Shown: piece after piece, positions 25,184 to 32,309 of the stretch
Position numbering within the stretch: the stretch's first letter is position 1
How the letters are laid out: the number at the start of each line of letters is the position of its first letter
NCBI GenBank assembly: GCA_025800365.1
Contig: JAOXRT010000040.1
Coordinates: 1-32,309, forward strand
Length of the DNA stretch: 32,309 nucleotides
Direction of reading: 5' to 3'
Origin: Cellvibrionaceae bacterium
GTDB taxonomy: Bacteria; Pseudomonadota; Gammaproteobacteria; Pseudomonadales; Cellvibrionaceae
Made by a program: the position numbers and the translations under genes
Notes under the pieces: model-generated
Told to the model about the DNA's origin: nothing
The model's database searches: none
Seen by the model: only the letters and a program-made list of their open reading frames with translations

Positions 25184-25792
25184 TTAATGCATTTTTTGTT
25201 CGATACCAAGAGCTCTTAAGCTACTTTGTAAGATATTTTCCAGTTCAGATAAGCTGCGACCTTGTCGACAGGCTACTCGCAAGCCTTGGTTTAAGGTCAT
25301 GCAAAGTTGAGCTAAGTCCCGAGCCTTGCCTTGTAGTGCACCTTCGTCGATTGCATGCTTAAAGCACTCCTGAAAATAAGCTTCTACCTGCGATAATTTC
25401 TCTGCGGCAAGCTGGCTAAGCTGTTGATCTTGGTCGGCCATTTCTAAAATCGTGTTGACCAATAAGCAACCGCATTCTCGACGATGCTCGGGTACTTGCA
25501 AAATGGTGTAGCGAAAGAAGTTTTCAATCGATTGCAAGCTATATGAAGATTCTCCGTTCGCATTTTCACCTTGGATCTGGCATAGCGGGTTAAAGGTTCT
25601 TTGAAAGAACAACTCTAAACACTCCATAAACAGCTGTCGCTTATCGCCAAAGCTTGCATACAGGCTACTTCGGCTGATATTCATCGCGTTTAGTAGATCA
25701 GGCAAGGCGCAGGCTTGATAGCCTCGCTGCCAAAAAAGAATCATTGCGGCTTCTAAACTCGCGTCTCTGTCAAAACTAAGGGGTCTTGCCAT
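25184..25792 (-). CDS. TetR family regulator of the dehalogenase operon
   Basis: I chose the ATG at 25792 (MARPLSFDRDASLEAAMILF), with AAGG five bases before it, over the longer frame to 25849, whose extra 19 residues precede the normal start of the fold and cover the operator. The 202-aa product has the TetR helix-turn-helix at ~9-52 (GYQACALPDLLNAMNISRSSLYASFGDK) and the GCLLVNT segment typical of a NemR/AcuR-like subgroup, with two nearby cysteines (RECGCLL). A palindrome 25-34 bp upstream overlaps its probable promoter, which implies autoregulation of the three-gene unit. Confidence 0.8.
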   Translation of the reverse strand: MARPLSFDRDASLEAAMILFWQRGYQACALPDLLNAMNISRSSLYASFGDKRQLFMECLELFFQRTFNPLCQIQGENANGESSYSLQSIENFFRYTILQVPEHRRECGCLLVNTILEMADQDQQLSQLAAEKLSQVEAYFQECFKHAIDEGALQGKARDLAQLCMTLNQGLRVACRQGRSLSELENILQSSLRALGIEQKMH

Positions 25793-25816
25793 AAGAACCT
25801 TAAATATCGTTTCTGT

Positions 25817-25826
25817 ACCAATTGGT
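25817..25826. promoter_or_regulatory. TetR-type operator over a promoter
   Basis: ACCAATTGGT is a perfect 10-bp palindrome. On the minus strand TTGGAC, about 16 bp and GATATT give a possible promoter with the palindrome in its -35/spacer. This is the usual place for a self-repressing TetR protein. Confidence 0.5.
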
Positions 25827-25969
25827 CCAAAACTATGACATAAAGCCAACTACTATGAAAAGCACCGCTTTAGCTTTTGGCTATATTTCTTAGGTTTTTG
25901 GTTGAAGAGTGACAGCTTCTGTGCAAATTCACCCTGCTACGGGAGGATCGATAGCAGGATTGCTTACAT

Positions 25970-26671
25970 TTAGTCGGCGACAAGAAGCGTGCTTTGGCCA
26001 ATTGCTTGGCGCTCAGATGGTTTATTAATTATCTGAGCTTCCAGGTCCTGGCAGATGGCTGGCTGTAGCAGCGGCGCGAACTGCTCCACCTCTTTTATCT
26101 CTGGATCTAGCCACTGTTCTAGCCACGGGCCCTCTTGCGGCAACATGAGTGGGGAAGCCTTGCTGTGATAGGGTGTAAGCTTGGGATGTGGGGGGAGAGT
26201 GATAATGCTACAGCTATTAACTATTTCGCCGCTTAAAGGGTGCTGCCACTGCCGATAAAGCCCGCCAAAAGCAATCGCTACTTTAGCGCTAAAATTGGTA
26301 TAGCGCATGGGCTTTTTCTTACCGTTAATGGTTTCATATTCTGTTTCACCAAAGCCACTGGCAGGGATAATGCAGCGACTTTGACGAAAAGGACGATAGC
26401 CTGCCGAGCGAGGTACGTCGAGCTTGTCGTAGCGGGTGTTAAACGATGTATAACGAGAAGGTTTGAAGCGATCGTCTTTAAATTCCAGCAATAGCCACCA
26501 GGTGGCGTCCTCTAGCACCGTACTTTGACCATCATGCCGCACAATGCTGATGGTATTACAGGCTCTATGGTAATCACTAAAGCGAACAGGCCAGTTATGA
26601 CTATCTATGCCTAAGCGTAGCAACAGCTGCTGCACCGCTGGGGAGTCACTGATATTGAATCGACCACACAT
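25970..26671 (-). CDS. SRAP (HMCES/YedK) family protein
   Basis: This 233-aa protein begins MCGRF, so C2 becomes the N-terminal residue that crosslinks to abasic sites in single-stranded DNA. The other active-site residues are N78 (FNTRYDK), E109 (ASGFGETEY) and H169 (TPYHSKASPLML), at the spacings of YedK (C2, N75, E105, H160). The normal GFYEW reads GFGET, but the glutamate is kept. Its role is protection of abasic sites during replication. It stands alone; 224 bp separate it from the divergent membrane gene. Confidence 0.85.
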   Translation of the reverse strand: MCGRFNISDSPAVQQLLLRLGIDSHNWPVRFSDYHRACNTISIVRHDGQSTVLEDATWWLLLEFKDDRFKPSRYTSFNTRYDKLDVPRSAGYRPFRQSRCIIPASGFGETEYETINGKKKPMRYTNFSAKVAIAFGGLYRQWQHPLSGEIVNSCSIITLPPHPKLTPYHSKASPLMLPQEGPWLEQWLDPEIKEVEQFAPLLQPAICQDLEAQIINKPSERQAIGQSTLLVAD

Positions 26672-26895
26672 AATATTATTACCAACCTTGGAGGCAAGGA
26701 AAACAACGCCTTAAATGACTTAGTGAACACCCTATTATGATGCTTACTATCTGTCTATGATAAAGTTGCAAGCAGTGACAAATTGAGTTGTAGCTCTTTA
26801 GCGTTATTTTGCCTAGATGTGATTAATATAGGTAAGCGGCGGTATAGATTGGCGGGATAGATGAGTGATATGGGGCAAAGCACAGGGATCTTCTT

Positions 26896-27576
26896 ATGTT
26901 GAAAAAGCGGTCAGATAAACTCAAGTTTTTTAGTCTGCATATTATTGTTGCCATTATCACGTTGGCTTGCCTGCTAATGAATGGACCTATGAGACCAGGC
27001 TTGCCAATTGATACCACTGTGCTTGAACGAGCAGAGTTTATAGTCGCAAATCAAGCATTATGGGCGACGTCTTGGATGGTTTGGATGGCATCAGCTATCG
27101 GTCTGTTTGTGTTCTGTTCTATCTTGGCTGGGGAGCTTAAATCTCGAATGCGAGCTCGCATCGCTTTGACCATCGTTGCGATGGGAATTGGGCCCGACTT
27201 AATTGCTGAAGTAATATATGCCTTTATTATCCCTAAGGTGGTCTTGCTTGAGCTAAACCTAGATATCATGCAAAGCTTGGAATTAATTGCCAGTCATTTG
27301 ACAGGCTTTTTGGGTAATGGCTTGTATAATCTCGGCGGGCTGGCGCTGACGATAATAGCTTGGCGAGAGAGAATATTTCCAATCTGGGTTTTTATATGGG
27401 GCTTAACATCTTGGATATTGGGTTTGTCTCTGTCGGTGTCCATAGCCATTGATTACATGGCTGGCGCTGAGTTATTCACTGCCACTAGTATGGTGCTTAG
27501 CACTAGCTGGATGCTGGTAATAGCCTATATCCGTTTCGCACCACAGGGTCTTAGAGAAAGATGGAATACGCCTTAG
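26896..27576 (+). CDS. Multi-pass membrane protein, unknown function
   Basis: This 226-aa protein has about six hydrophobic segments (~10-28, ~57-78, ~86-106, ~125-150, ~158-182, ~190-212) and few charged residues between them. I do not recognise a family. Its last 16 bases overlap the start of the next membrane-protein gene, so the two are translationally coupled and their products may act together. AGGGA lies seven bases before the ATG. Confidence 0.65.
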   Translation: MLKKRSDKLKFFSLHIIVAIITLACLLMNGPMRPGLPIDTTVLERAEFIVANQALWATSWMVWMASAIGLFVFCSILAGELKSRMRARIALTIVAMGIGPDLIAEVIYAFIIPKVVLLELNLDIMQSLELIASHLTGFLGNGLYNLGGLALTIIAWRERIFPIWVFIWGLTSWILGLSLSVSIAIDYMAGAELFTATSMVLSTSWMLVIAYIRFAPQGLRERWNTP

Positions 27577-28046
27577 TCAAAGTGCTGCATTTGGGGGCCT
27601 TGGTTTTTTGGCTGGGCCCACCTTTAGGGGCTTGGCTGATGTTGCGCAGAGCGCAGCAGACTATTAAAGATCCTCAGCATCTGTATCAGCAGTATCGACT
27701 TTTCTACCGTCTTATTGCACTAGAGCATGTGGCTCTCCTTGTACTTCTAGGCAGTGGTGTCTGGATGGCAGCCAATTATTCTTGGTTCGAATCCCCTTGG
27801 CTACAGCAAAAATTAAAACTGGTGTTTTGGGGGCTTTTGCCTTTGGAGTTGCTAGATATACTGCTTGCTAACTATTTATTGCCGCGTTACAGCAAGATGC
27901 AAGTTGAAGGAGCAGAGCTTGAAGGCTGGCAACTTCGGTTAATAGGTTTTTACCATGGACCATTTACCTATATTGCTATTGTCTTAATTCCCTGTCTAAC
28001 TCTAGCTATAATGTACTTAGCTACTAGCAAGCAGCTTGTTTTTTAA
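27561..28046 (+). CDS. Small integral membrane protein, DUF2269-like
   Basis: This 161-aa protein has four hydrophobic helices, the first beginning VKVLHLGALVFWLGPPLGAWLML. A histidine in a first helix of this kind resembles DUF2269 and CopD-like membrane proteins, some of which bind haem. The other histidines (EHVALL, FYHGPF) also sit in or near helices. It overlaps the preceding membrane-protein gene by 16 bases. The function is unknown and the family call is tentative. Confidence 0.6.
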   Translation: MEYALVKVLHLGALVFWLGPPLGAWLMLRRAQQTIKDPQHLYQQYRLFYRLIALEHVALLVLLGSGVWMAANYSWFESPWLQQKLKLVFWGLLPLELLDILLANYLLPRYSKMQVEGAELEGWQLRLIGFYHGPFTYIAIVLIPCLTLAIMYLATSKQLVF

Positions 28047-28084
28047 CTTAGCTAAGACTGAGTATTTTTATTATTGGAGTGATT

Positions 28085-28495
28085 ATGCCTCAACTATTAC
28101 ACACTATGATTCGTGTTGGTGATTTGGATCGTAGTATCGATTTTTATACCCGTATTTTAGGTATGAAGCTATTACGCAAATCTGAAAACCCTGAGTATCG
28201 TTATACCTTGGCCTTTGTTGGTTACGGTGAAGAATCCAGCGGTCAAGCGGTGGTCGAGCTGACCTACAACTGGGGTACCGAGAGCTACGACCTCGGTTCG
28301 GGCTTTGGTCATTTGGCGATTGGCTTTGAAGATATCTACGCAACCTGCGATGCTATTCGTGAGGCGGGTGGTGAGATCAGTCGAGAGCCCGGCCCAGTTA
28401 AAGGCGGAAGTACCGAAATTGCTTTTGTTCGCGATCCTGATGGCTATGCGATTGAGCTGATTCAACGTAAGTCCATGAGTCAAGGACTAGGTTAG
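28085..28495 (+). CDS. gloA: Lactoylglutathione lyase (glyoxalase I)
   Basis: This 136-aa enzyme converts the methylglyoxal-glutathione hemithioacetal to S-lactoylglutathione. ATG 28085 is preferred over GTG 28079 because TTGGAG precedes it at normal distance. Metal ligands H6, E58, H76 and E124 align with H5, E56, H74 and E122 of the E. coli nickel enzyme. The length is that of the short, nickel-type bacterial class. Its stop TAG shares a base with the GTG start of the response regulator downstream, so the two are probably on one transcript. Confidence 0.9.
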   Translation: MPQLLHTMIRVGDLDRSIDFYTRILGMKLLRKSENPEYRYTLAFVGYGEESSGQAVVELTYNWGTESYDLGSGFGHLAIGFEDIYATCDAIREAGGEISREPGPVKGGSTEIAFVRDPDGYAIELIQRKSMSQGLG

Positions 28496-29214
28496 TGGCA
28501 GAGCCCCACATCCTCTTGGTTGAGGACGATGTGAAGCTGGCCGATATTCTGCAGGAATATTTGGCCAAGCAAGGCTTTAAGGTGTCTTGGGTGGGGGATG
28601 GTGCCTTGGCGCCTGAGCGGATCCTATCTGAGGCACCTGAGCTGGTGATACTGGATCTTATGCTTCCGGGACTGGATGGCTTAAGTATCTGTCGCCAGGT
28701 TCGCAGTCAGTATGCAGGACAGATACTGATGTTGACGGCGAATGACGATGATATGGATCAGGTGGCTGCATTAGAGCTTGGGGTTGACGATTATGTCTGT
28801 AAGCCGCTGCAGCCGCGTGTGTTATTGGCTCGTATTAGAATGTTACTGCGCCGGCCAGTGCAGTCATCAGAGGCCTCGTCCAAGCCTCTAGATTCTGCTG
28901 CAAGCCGAGAACGCTGTTTTGGTCGATTGGCTCTACATAGCTCACTGCGCCGTTGTACCCTTGCCGGCCTTGAGATTGATTTAACGCCAGGCGAATTTGA
29001 TGTTCTCTGGTTGCTGTCATCAAAGCCCGATCAAATCTATAGCCGAGAGGCGCTCACTATGGATGCCCGAGGCATTGAGTATGATGGGCAAGACAGAACC
29101 ATCGACAATCGCATTGCTAGCTTGCGAAAGAAGCTAGAAGCAGACCCCAATAAGGCACGTGGGATTATTACCGTTAGAGGTAAAGGTTACCGCTTTGTCC
29201 CAGATCAGTGGTAG
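28495..29214 (+). CDS. OmpR-family response regulator, RstA-like
   Basis: This 239-aa regulator starts at a GTG that overlaps the gloA stop. The receiver (~4-118) has acidic D11/D12, phospho-acceptor D54 (VILDLMLPGLDG), T81 and K103. The C-terminal winged helix (~140-238) has the pattern LTPGEFDVLWLL, then RTIDNRIASLRKKLEADP and GKGYRFVP. The length equals that of E. coli RstA, and the partner kinase has an RstB-like H box. Two tandem copies of AGCCATACAA follow its stop and another occurs at 30622, candidate sites for this protein. Confidence 0.9.
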   Translation: MAEPHILLVEDDVKLADILQEYLAKQGFKVSWVGDGALAPERILSEAPELVILDLMLPGLDGLSICRQVRSQYAGQILMLTANDDDMDQVAALELGVDDYVCKPLQPRVLLARIRMLLRRPVQSSEASSKPLDSAASRERCFGRLALHSSLRRCTLAGLEIDLTPGEFDVLWLLSSKPDQIYSREALTMDARGIEYDGQDRTIDNRIASLRKKLEADPNKARGIITVRGKGYRFVPDQW

Positions 29215-29234
29215 AGCCATACAAAGCCATACAA
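29215..29234. promoter_or_regulatory. Tandem decamer repeat, RstA-box-like
   Basis: AGCCATACAA occurs twice with no gap (29215-29224, 29225-29234). The TACA elements lie 10 bp apart, the same period as in the RstA box (TACATNTNGTTACA, from memory). OmpR-family regulators commonly bind such direct repeats. The site is between the regulator stop and the kinase start. Confidence 0.5.
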
Positions 29235-29303
29235 AAATCCTGCAGCGTTCGGCGAATTAATATGGAATGATGATGTTAGTTCAACAGTTGATCGGAACCG
29301 CCA

Positions 29304-30590
29304 GTGAAAAGCCAGTTTTTTAAACTCTATTTCGGTTTAATTGCCAGTGTCGTATTTGCAGTAATCGCCTTGCAGTCCTTATTTTTTGGCATATGGGGTG
29401 ATGCCCAGGATGAGTTGTTTTCCCAGCAGTTTGAAGCCTATCGCCAGCTAGCTATCACTTCGGTGGATAATCCTCAGCAACAAATTAAGCATATGCAAGC
29501 ATTAGCCAAGGGTATGGGGGCTGAAGTTAGTGTTGCTGAGGAAGAAGAGCTCTTTGATGAAGAATTACAATTGCTAAGGGAAAAGGGCGTTCTTGTAATT
29601 AACTCCGACGAAGCCCTTAGCTATTTCCTTATGCCAAATGATCCCAATATTTACCGATTTCAGTATCGAGAAAACCACCCTTTGCTAGATCAATTAAGTC
29701 TGAGTGCGGATTTAACCATGATCGCTGTGTTCCTGGCTTTAGGATTAGTGCTTGGAGCCTGGGTATATTTTCTGAACGCTAAATTGGTGGCATTAAATAG
29801 TGCTGCCGAGAAGCTGGCAGCGGGTGATTTAGCTGCACGTGCCCCTAAAGCTAAGAGCCAACAAGTTGGGCAGCTAAACCAAAGTTTTAACTTAATGGCC
29901 GAGCGCATCGAAAAGCTAATCGAGAGCCACAAACAATTAAGTAATGCTATTGCCCATGAATTGCGTTCGCCAATATTTCGTCTGCAGTGCCAGCTGGATA
30001 TGCTAGCTGACGAAGAAAGTGCTGAGGTTAGAGCCAAATACATTAAAGGTATTGACGATGATGTAAAAGAGCTTGGCTATCTTGTTGAGGAGCTGCTGCA
30101 GCATGCCAAAATGGAAAATGCACAGTACCGAATTCAGCGTGAGCCAGGGGAAATTGTGGCTTGGTTGTTTCAGTCTCTGCAAAGTTTGCAGTTGGAATCG
30201 GATATTATAATTCGTTATTCCCATAGCGAAGAAAGCTGTCAGTACTCTTTTGATAGCGCACTGATGCAAAGGGCGGTGCAGAACATTATTCGTAATGCAT
30301 TTCGATACGCAAATGAGCTGATCGAGGTTAACCTACAGCTCGATGGACAAGCTATCCTGATTCACTTTGACGATGATGGTGAAGGGGTTTCTGAAGATCA
30401 GCGAGAAGCCATATTTCGCCCCTTCCACCGAATTGACACTGCTAGAAGCCGAAACACCGAGGAATATGGGGGTTATGGTTTGGGGCTTGCGATTGTTCGT
30501 CAAGCCATAGAATTACACGGTGGTGAAGTCAAGCTGTGTGAATCTCCTGCCGGAGGTGCGCGATTTAGTTTTTACTTACCTATGAAATAG
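29304..30590 (+). CDS. Sensor histidine kinase, RstB-like
   Basis: This 428-aa inner-membrane kinase starts at GTG 29304. TM1 is at ~6-30, a periplasmic sensor region of ~100 residues (~31-133) is rich in acids (VAEEEELFDEE), and TM2 is at ~136-157, followed by HAMP (~158-210). The H box AIAHELRSPIFRLQ has H218. The N box is IIRNAFRYA, then DDDGEGVSEDQ, FRPFHRID and YGGYGLGLAIVRQAI. The size and H box resemble RstB. The gene follows its regulator by 89 bases. The acidic periplasmic loop might sense cations or pH, by inference only. Confidence 0.9.
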   Translation: MKSQFFKLYFGLIASVVFAVIALQSLFFGIWGDAQDELFSQQFEAYRQLAITSVDNPQQQIKHMQALAKGMGAEVSVAEEEELFDEELQLLREKGVLVINSDEALSYFLMPNDPNIYRFQYRENHPLLDQLSLSADLTMIAVFLALGLVLGAWVYFLNAKLVALNSAAEKLAAGDLAARAPKAKSQQVGQLNQSFNLMAERIEKLIESHKQLSNAIAHELRSPIFRLQCQLDMLADEESAEVRAKYIKGIDDDVKELGYLVEELLQHAKMENAQYRIQREPGEIVAWLFQSLQSLQLESDIIIRYSHSEESCQYSFDSALMQRAVQNIIRNAFRYANELIEVNLQLDGQAILIHFDDDGEGVSEDQREAIFRPFHRIDTARSRNTEEYGGYGLGLAIVRQAIELHGGEVKLCESPAGGARFSFYLPMK

Positions 30591-30618
30591 GCACGTAAAC
30601 GCCGAATTACAAACCCTG

Positions 30619-30630
30619 ACAAAGCCATAC
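30619..30630 (+). promoter_or_regulatory. Third copy of the ACAAAGCCATAC motif
   Basis: The 12-mer ACAAAGCCATAC at 30619-30630 repeats 29221-29232 exactly. It lies 93 bp before the start of the lipoprotein gene, in front of a T-rich stretch, so the RstA-like regulator may also control that gene. Confidence 0.4.
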
Positions 30631-30722
30631 TCTTTGCAACTTATCTCCCTTCTATTGTTTTTTGATAATTAGATCTCCAGGACTCGGCACTTTGCTTGAG
30701 TCAAAATTATGGAGATTTGCCA

Positions 30723-31427
30723 ATGACTCAAAAATCGATGGCCAGGCGCTTACGCTTACCCCAATCCAAAACACTAGCTCTTACGCTGATACTGTTCTCG
30801 TCGGTTTTCTTAACGGCCTGTGAGCAGTTGATTATGCTCCAGATGAATAATCAAACCTTAACTGAAACCAAAGTTAAAGGGGATAAATTGTATCTTATGG
30901 GCATTATCAACTCTAAAAGTTATGCCCAGCTTAAAGCTGTCATTTCAAACAATCCACAAGTCAAAACACTCGTGCTGACGGTAATGCCAGGTAGCATCGA
31001 TGACGAAACAAACCTACAGATGTGTCATTACGTTCGACAGCAGGGTTTGTCTACTTATTTGCGCAGTGACAGCGTTATTGCTTCTGGGGCCGTCGATCTT
31101 TTTATGTCTGGGGTCGATCGTGAAATGGAGTCTGGCGCGAAGTTGGGCGTTCATTCTTGGGGTGACGGATTTAAAGAGGCGCTGGATTATCCTCGCTCGG
31201 CTTTAGAGCATAAGCCTTATCGAGATTTCTACTTGGCTATGGTCGGCAGTGAGGATTTCTATTGGTATACCTTGGAAGCGGCCAAAGCTGATGACATTCA
31301 CTGGATGAGCGAAGAAGAAATTTTCACATATCCTGTATTAACCCAGCCGATCAAAGCCCATCAGAACCACGATCCTATATTTTCTGAGCAAGAGCAAATG
31401 CGTGAGGAAGTACTAAGTGACTCTTAG
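30723..31427 (+). CDS. Lipoprotein with Clp/crotonase-like serine hydrolase fold
   Basis: ATG 30723 has GGAG at 30711-30714; an upstream TTG is less likely. The product is 234 aa with a basic N-terminus, a hydrophobic stretch and a lipobox LTAC (C33) followed by Glu, so it is probably sorted to the outer membrane. Residues ~55-200 follow the ClpP/SppA pattern: VKTLVLTVMPGSIDDE, then RSDSVIASGAVDLFMSG with S121 in the nucleophile position and KLGVHSWG with H144 in the base position. It may be a periplasmic-side peptidase or a non-catalytic relative. It follows the RstAB-like pair in the same direction, and a copy of the shared motif lies before it. Confidence 0.7.
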   Translation: MTQKSMARRLRLPQSKTLALTLILFSSVFLTACEQLIMLQMNNQTLTETKVKGDKLYLMGIINSKSYAQLKAVISNNPQVKTLVLTVMPGSIDDETNLQMCHYVRQQGLSTYLRSDSVIASGAVDLFMSGVDREMESGAKLGVHSWGDGFKEALDYPRSALEHKPYRDFYLAMVGSEDFYWYTLEAAKADDIHWMSEEEIFTYPVLTQPIKAHQNHDPIFSEQEQMREEVLSDS

Positions 31428-31474
31428 TGTGAGTTTAATGGTTTAAGACTTGAACGATTATAGTGAGAATACCT

Positions 31475-32309
31475 ATGTTTAGAAAAGCGATTAAATCGAT
31501 AGCTTTACTTTCAGCAATTCTATCGCCTAATTTATTGTGGGCGCAGGCTGCTGGAATGGATGACTTACGTATTGTAGAAATCCCAAATGTTCAATTTGGG
31601 CAAGAGTTTAGAATTGATGTTCTGAGCTCTGATCGCTCCATGTATCTCAGTGGTCGTAGCGTATCGGCGGACACTGAGTTGTTGATCGATCGCATTACTG
31701 ACCCCAGCGGTAAAGTTATTTATTCGGCTGTAGTAAATGGCGATAACATTAATGTGACGGGAAATGTGAGTAAGGATGCGCTTGCCAATCTGGCCGATTT
31801 TGCGGTGCTGCTCCCAAGCAATAATCACCCTGACAGTCAGCTCAAAGCTGGAGAGTATAAAGTACGCGTTATCTCAAATGGTGGCGATGCTCGTGCAATG
31901 GATGTGCGCGCTGTTTTTAAACAGCATGTCAAAGGCAGTCAGGCGGTAGATGTAAATATTCTAGTTTTAGATCGCAGTGCAAATACTCGCCAGCGCAGCT
32001 TGAGCGAGAGCTTTAAAAGCGGTTTATCGGATGAGATAAATCGTTTAATGCGACCACATCAATTACGCCTTGGTAAGTTGAATATTCAAGAAGCTGATCA
32101 ATCTTTGTTGGCAACTTTTGCGGATACACATGAGGACGAAATTCCAGATTTGTGCCAACAGTTAAGCCAGCGCTTTGGTGCTGCGCGAGCCTTAAACATC
32201 GGCTTGGTGGAGACCATTAGCTCATCTGAAGTACAAGGCATAGCGGGCGTCTCCCCTGGTTTGCCGGCAACGGTAATGCATGAAAACTATCGCAATAGCT
32301 GTGTGCTCA
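31475..32309 (+). CDS. Secreted protein of unknown function (3' partial)
   Basis: An open frame from ATG 31475 runs to the window end (278 residues visible). It begins with a signal peptide (MFRKAIKSIALLSAILSPNLLWAQA), then a beta-rich stretch (IVEIPNVQFGQEFRIDVL, LIDRITDPSGKVIYS, GEYKVRVISNGG) that looks like an immunoglobulin-like or pre-peptidase-type domain. Later comes VNILVLDRSANTRQRSL, and then GIAGVSPGLPATVMHENYRNSCVL. That last region reminds me of secreted metalloprotease-like proteins of predatory and marine bacteria, but no HExxH motif is reached. It starts 47 bases after the lipoprotein gene and may be co-transcribed with it. Confidence 0.65.
   Translation, partial: MFRKAIKSIALLSAILSPNLLWAQAAGMDDLRIVEIPNVQFGQEFRIDVLSSDRSMYLSGRSVSADTELLIDRITDPSGKVIYSAVVNGDNINVTGNVSKDALANLADFAVLLPSNNHPDSQLKAGEYKVRVISNGGDARAMDVRAVFKQHVKGSQAVDVNILVLDRSANTRQRSLSESFKSGLSDEINRLMRPHQLRLGKLNIQEADQSLLATFADTHEDEIPDLCQQLSQRFGAARALNIGLVETISSSEVQGIAGVSPGLPATVMHENYRNSCVL

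Noticed and set aside
25793-25849. Longer start for the third TetR gene
   Set aside because: The extension covers the operator and promoter, has no ribosome site and adds residues before the normal start of the fold.

Overview
The window reads as a chromosomal segment of a marine-type, aerobic gammaproteobacterium. The evidence is moderate G+C, catabolic acyl-CoA dehydrogenases with TetR regulators, a nickel-type glyoxalase I, an RstA/RstB-sized two-component pair, c-di-GMP proteins and a LapA-style type I secreted adhesin. A Cellvibrionales/Spongiibacteraceae-like host is my guess from gene content only. I see no rRNA, tRNA, CRISPR array, transposase or prophage genes.

Layout. (a) 1-2149: 3' end of a large type I secreted adhesin. 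(b) 2184-4318: a TetR regulator divergent from an AtuD-like acyl-CoA dehydrogenase. (c) 4384-6768: an omega-aminotransferase and a LuxR-type regulator on the minus strand. (d) 6922-8430: a membrane-anchored PQQ-type dehydrogenase fused to cytochrome c. (e) 8431-9583: an accessory stretch with two long inverted-repeat elements, a missed 55-aa membrane protein and a lysine-less biotinyl/lipoyl-like protein. (f) 9584-12686: a minus-strand block of TetR, Rieske oxygenase and LCAD-type acyl-CoA dehydrogenase, with two palindromic operators. (g) 12888-15472: six short plus-strand genes (zinc-ribbon membrane protein, MAPEG, GNAT, DUF5329, GFA, GNAT). (h) 15547-18758: a soluble triple-PAS chemoreceptor-like protein and a PuuB-like amine oxidase. 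(i) 18961-23429: a REC-GAF-GGDEF-EAL protein and a hybrid histidine kinase. (j) 23514-25792: a haloalkane dehalogenase, a PaaG-like isomerase and a TetR regulator. (k) 25970-28495: an SRAP protein, two membrane proteins and glyoxalase I. (l) 28495-31427: an OmpR-family regulator and sensor kinase, then a lipoprotein with a Clp/crotonase-like fold. (m) 31475-end: the start of a secreted protein.

Several units look like small catabolic modules, each with a TetR regulator and a palindrome at its promoter. Signalling is heavily represented: a possible gas-sensing receptor, a c-di-GMP enzyme next to a hybrid kinase, and an RstAB-like pair. The observations most worth following are the three PAS domains carrying FixL-spaced His and Arg residues, the two terminal-inverted-repeat elements around the hidden small gene, the perfect palindrome over the LCAD-type promoter, and a repeated RstA-box-like sequence around the two-component genes.
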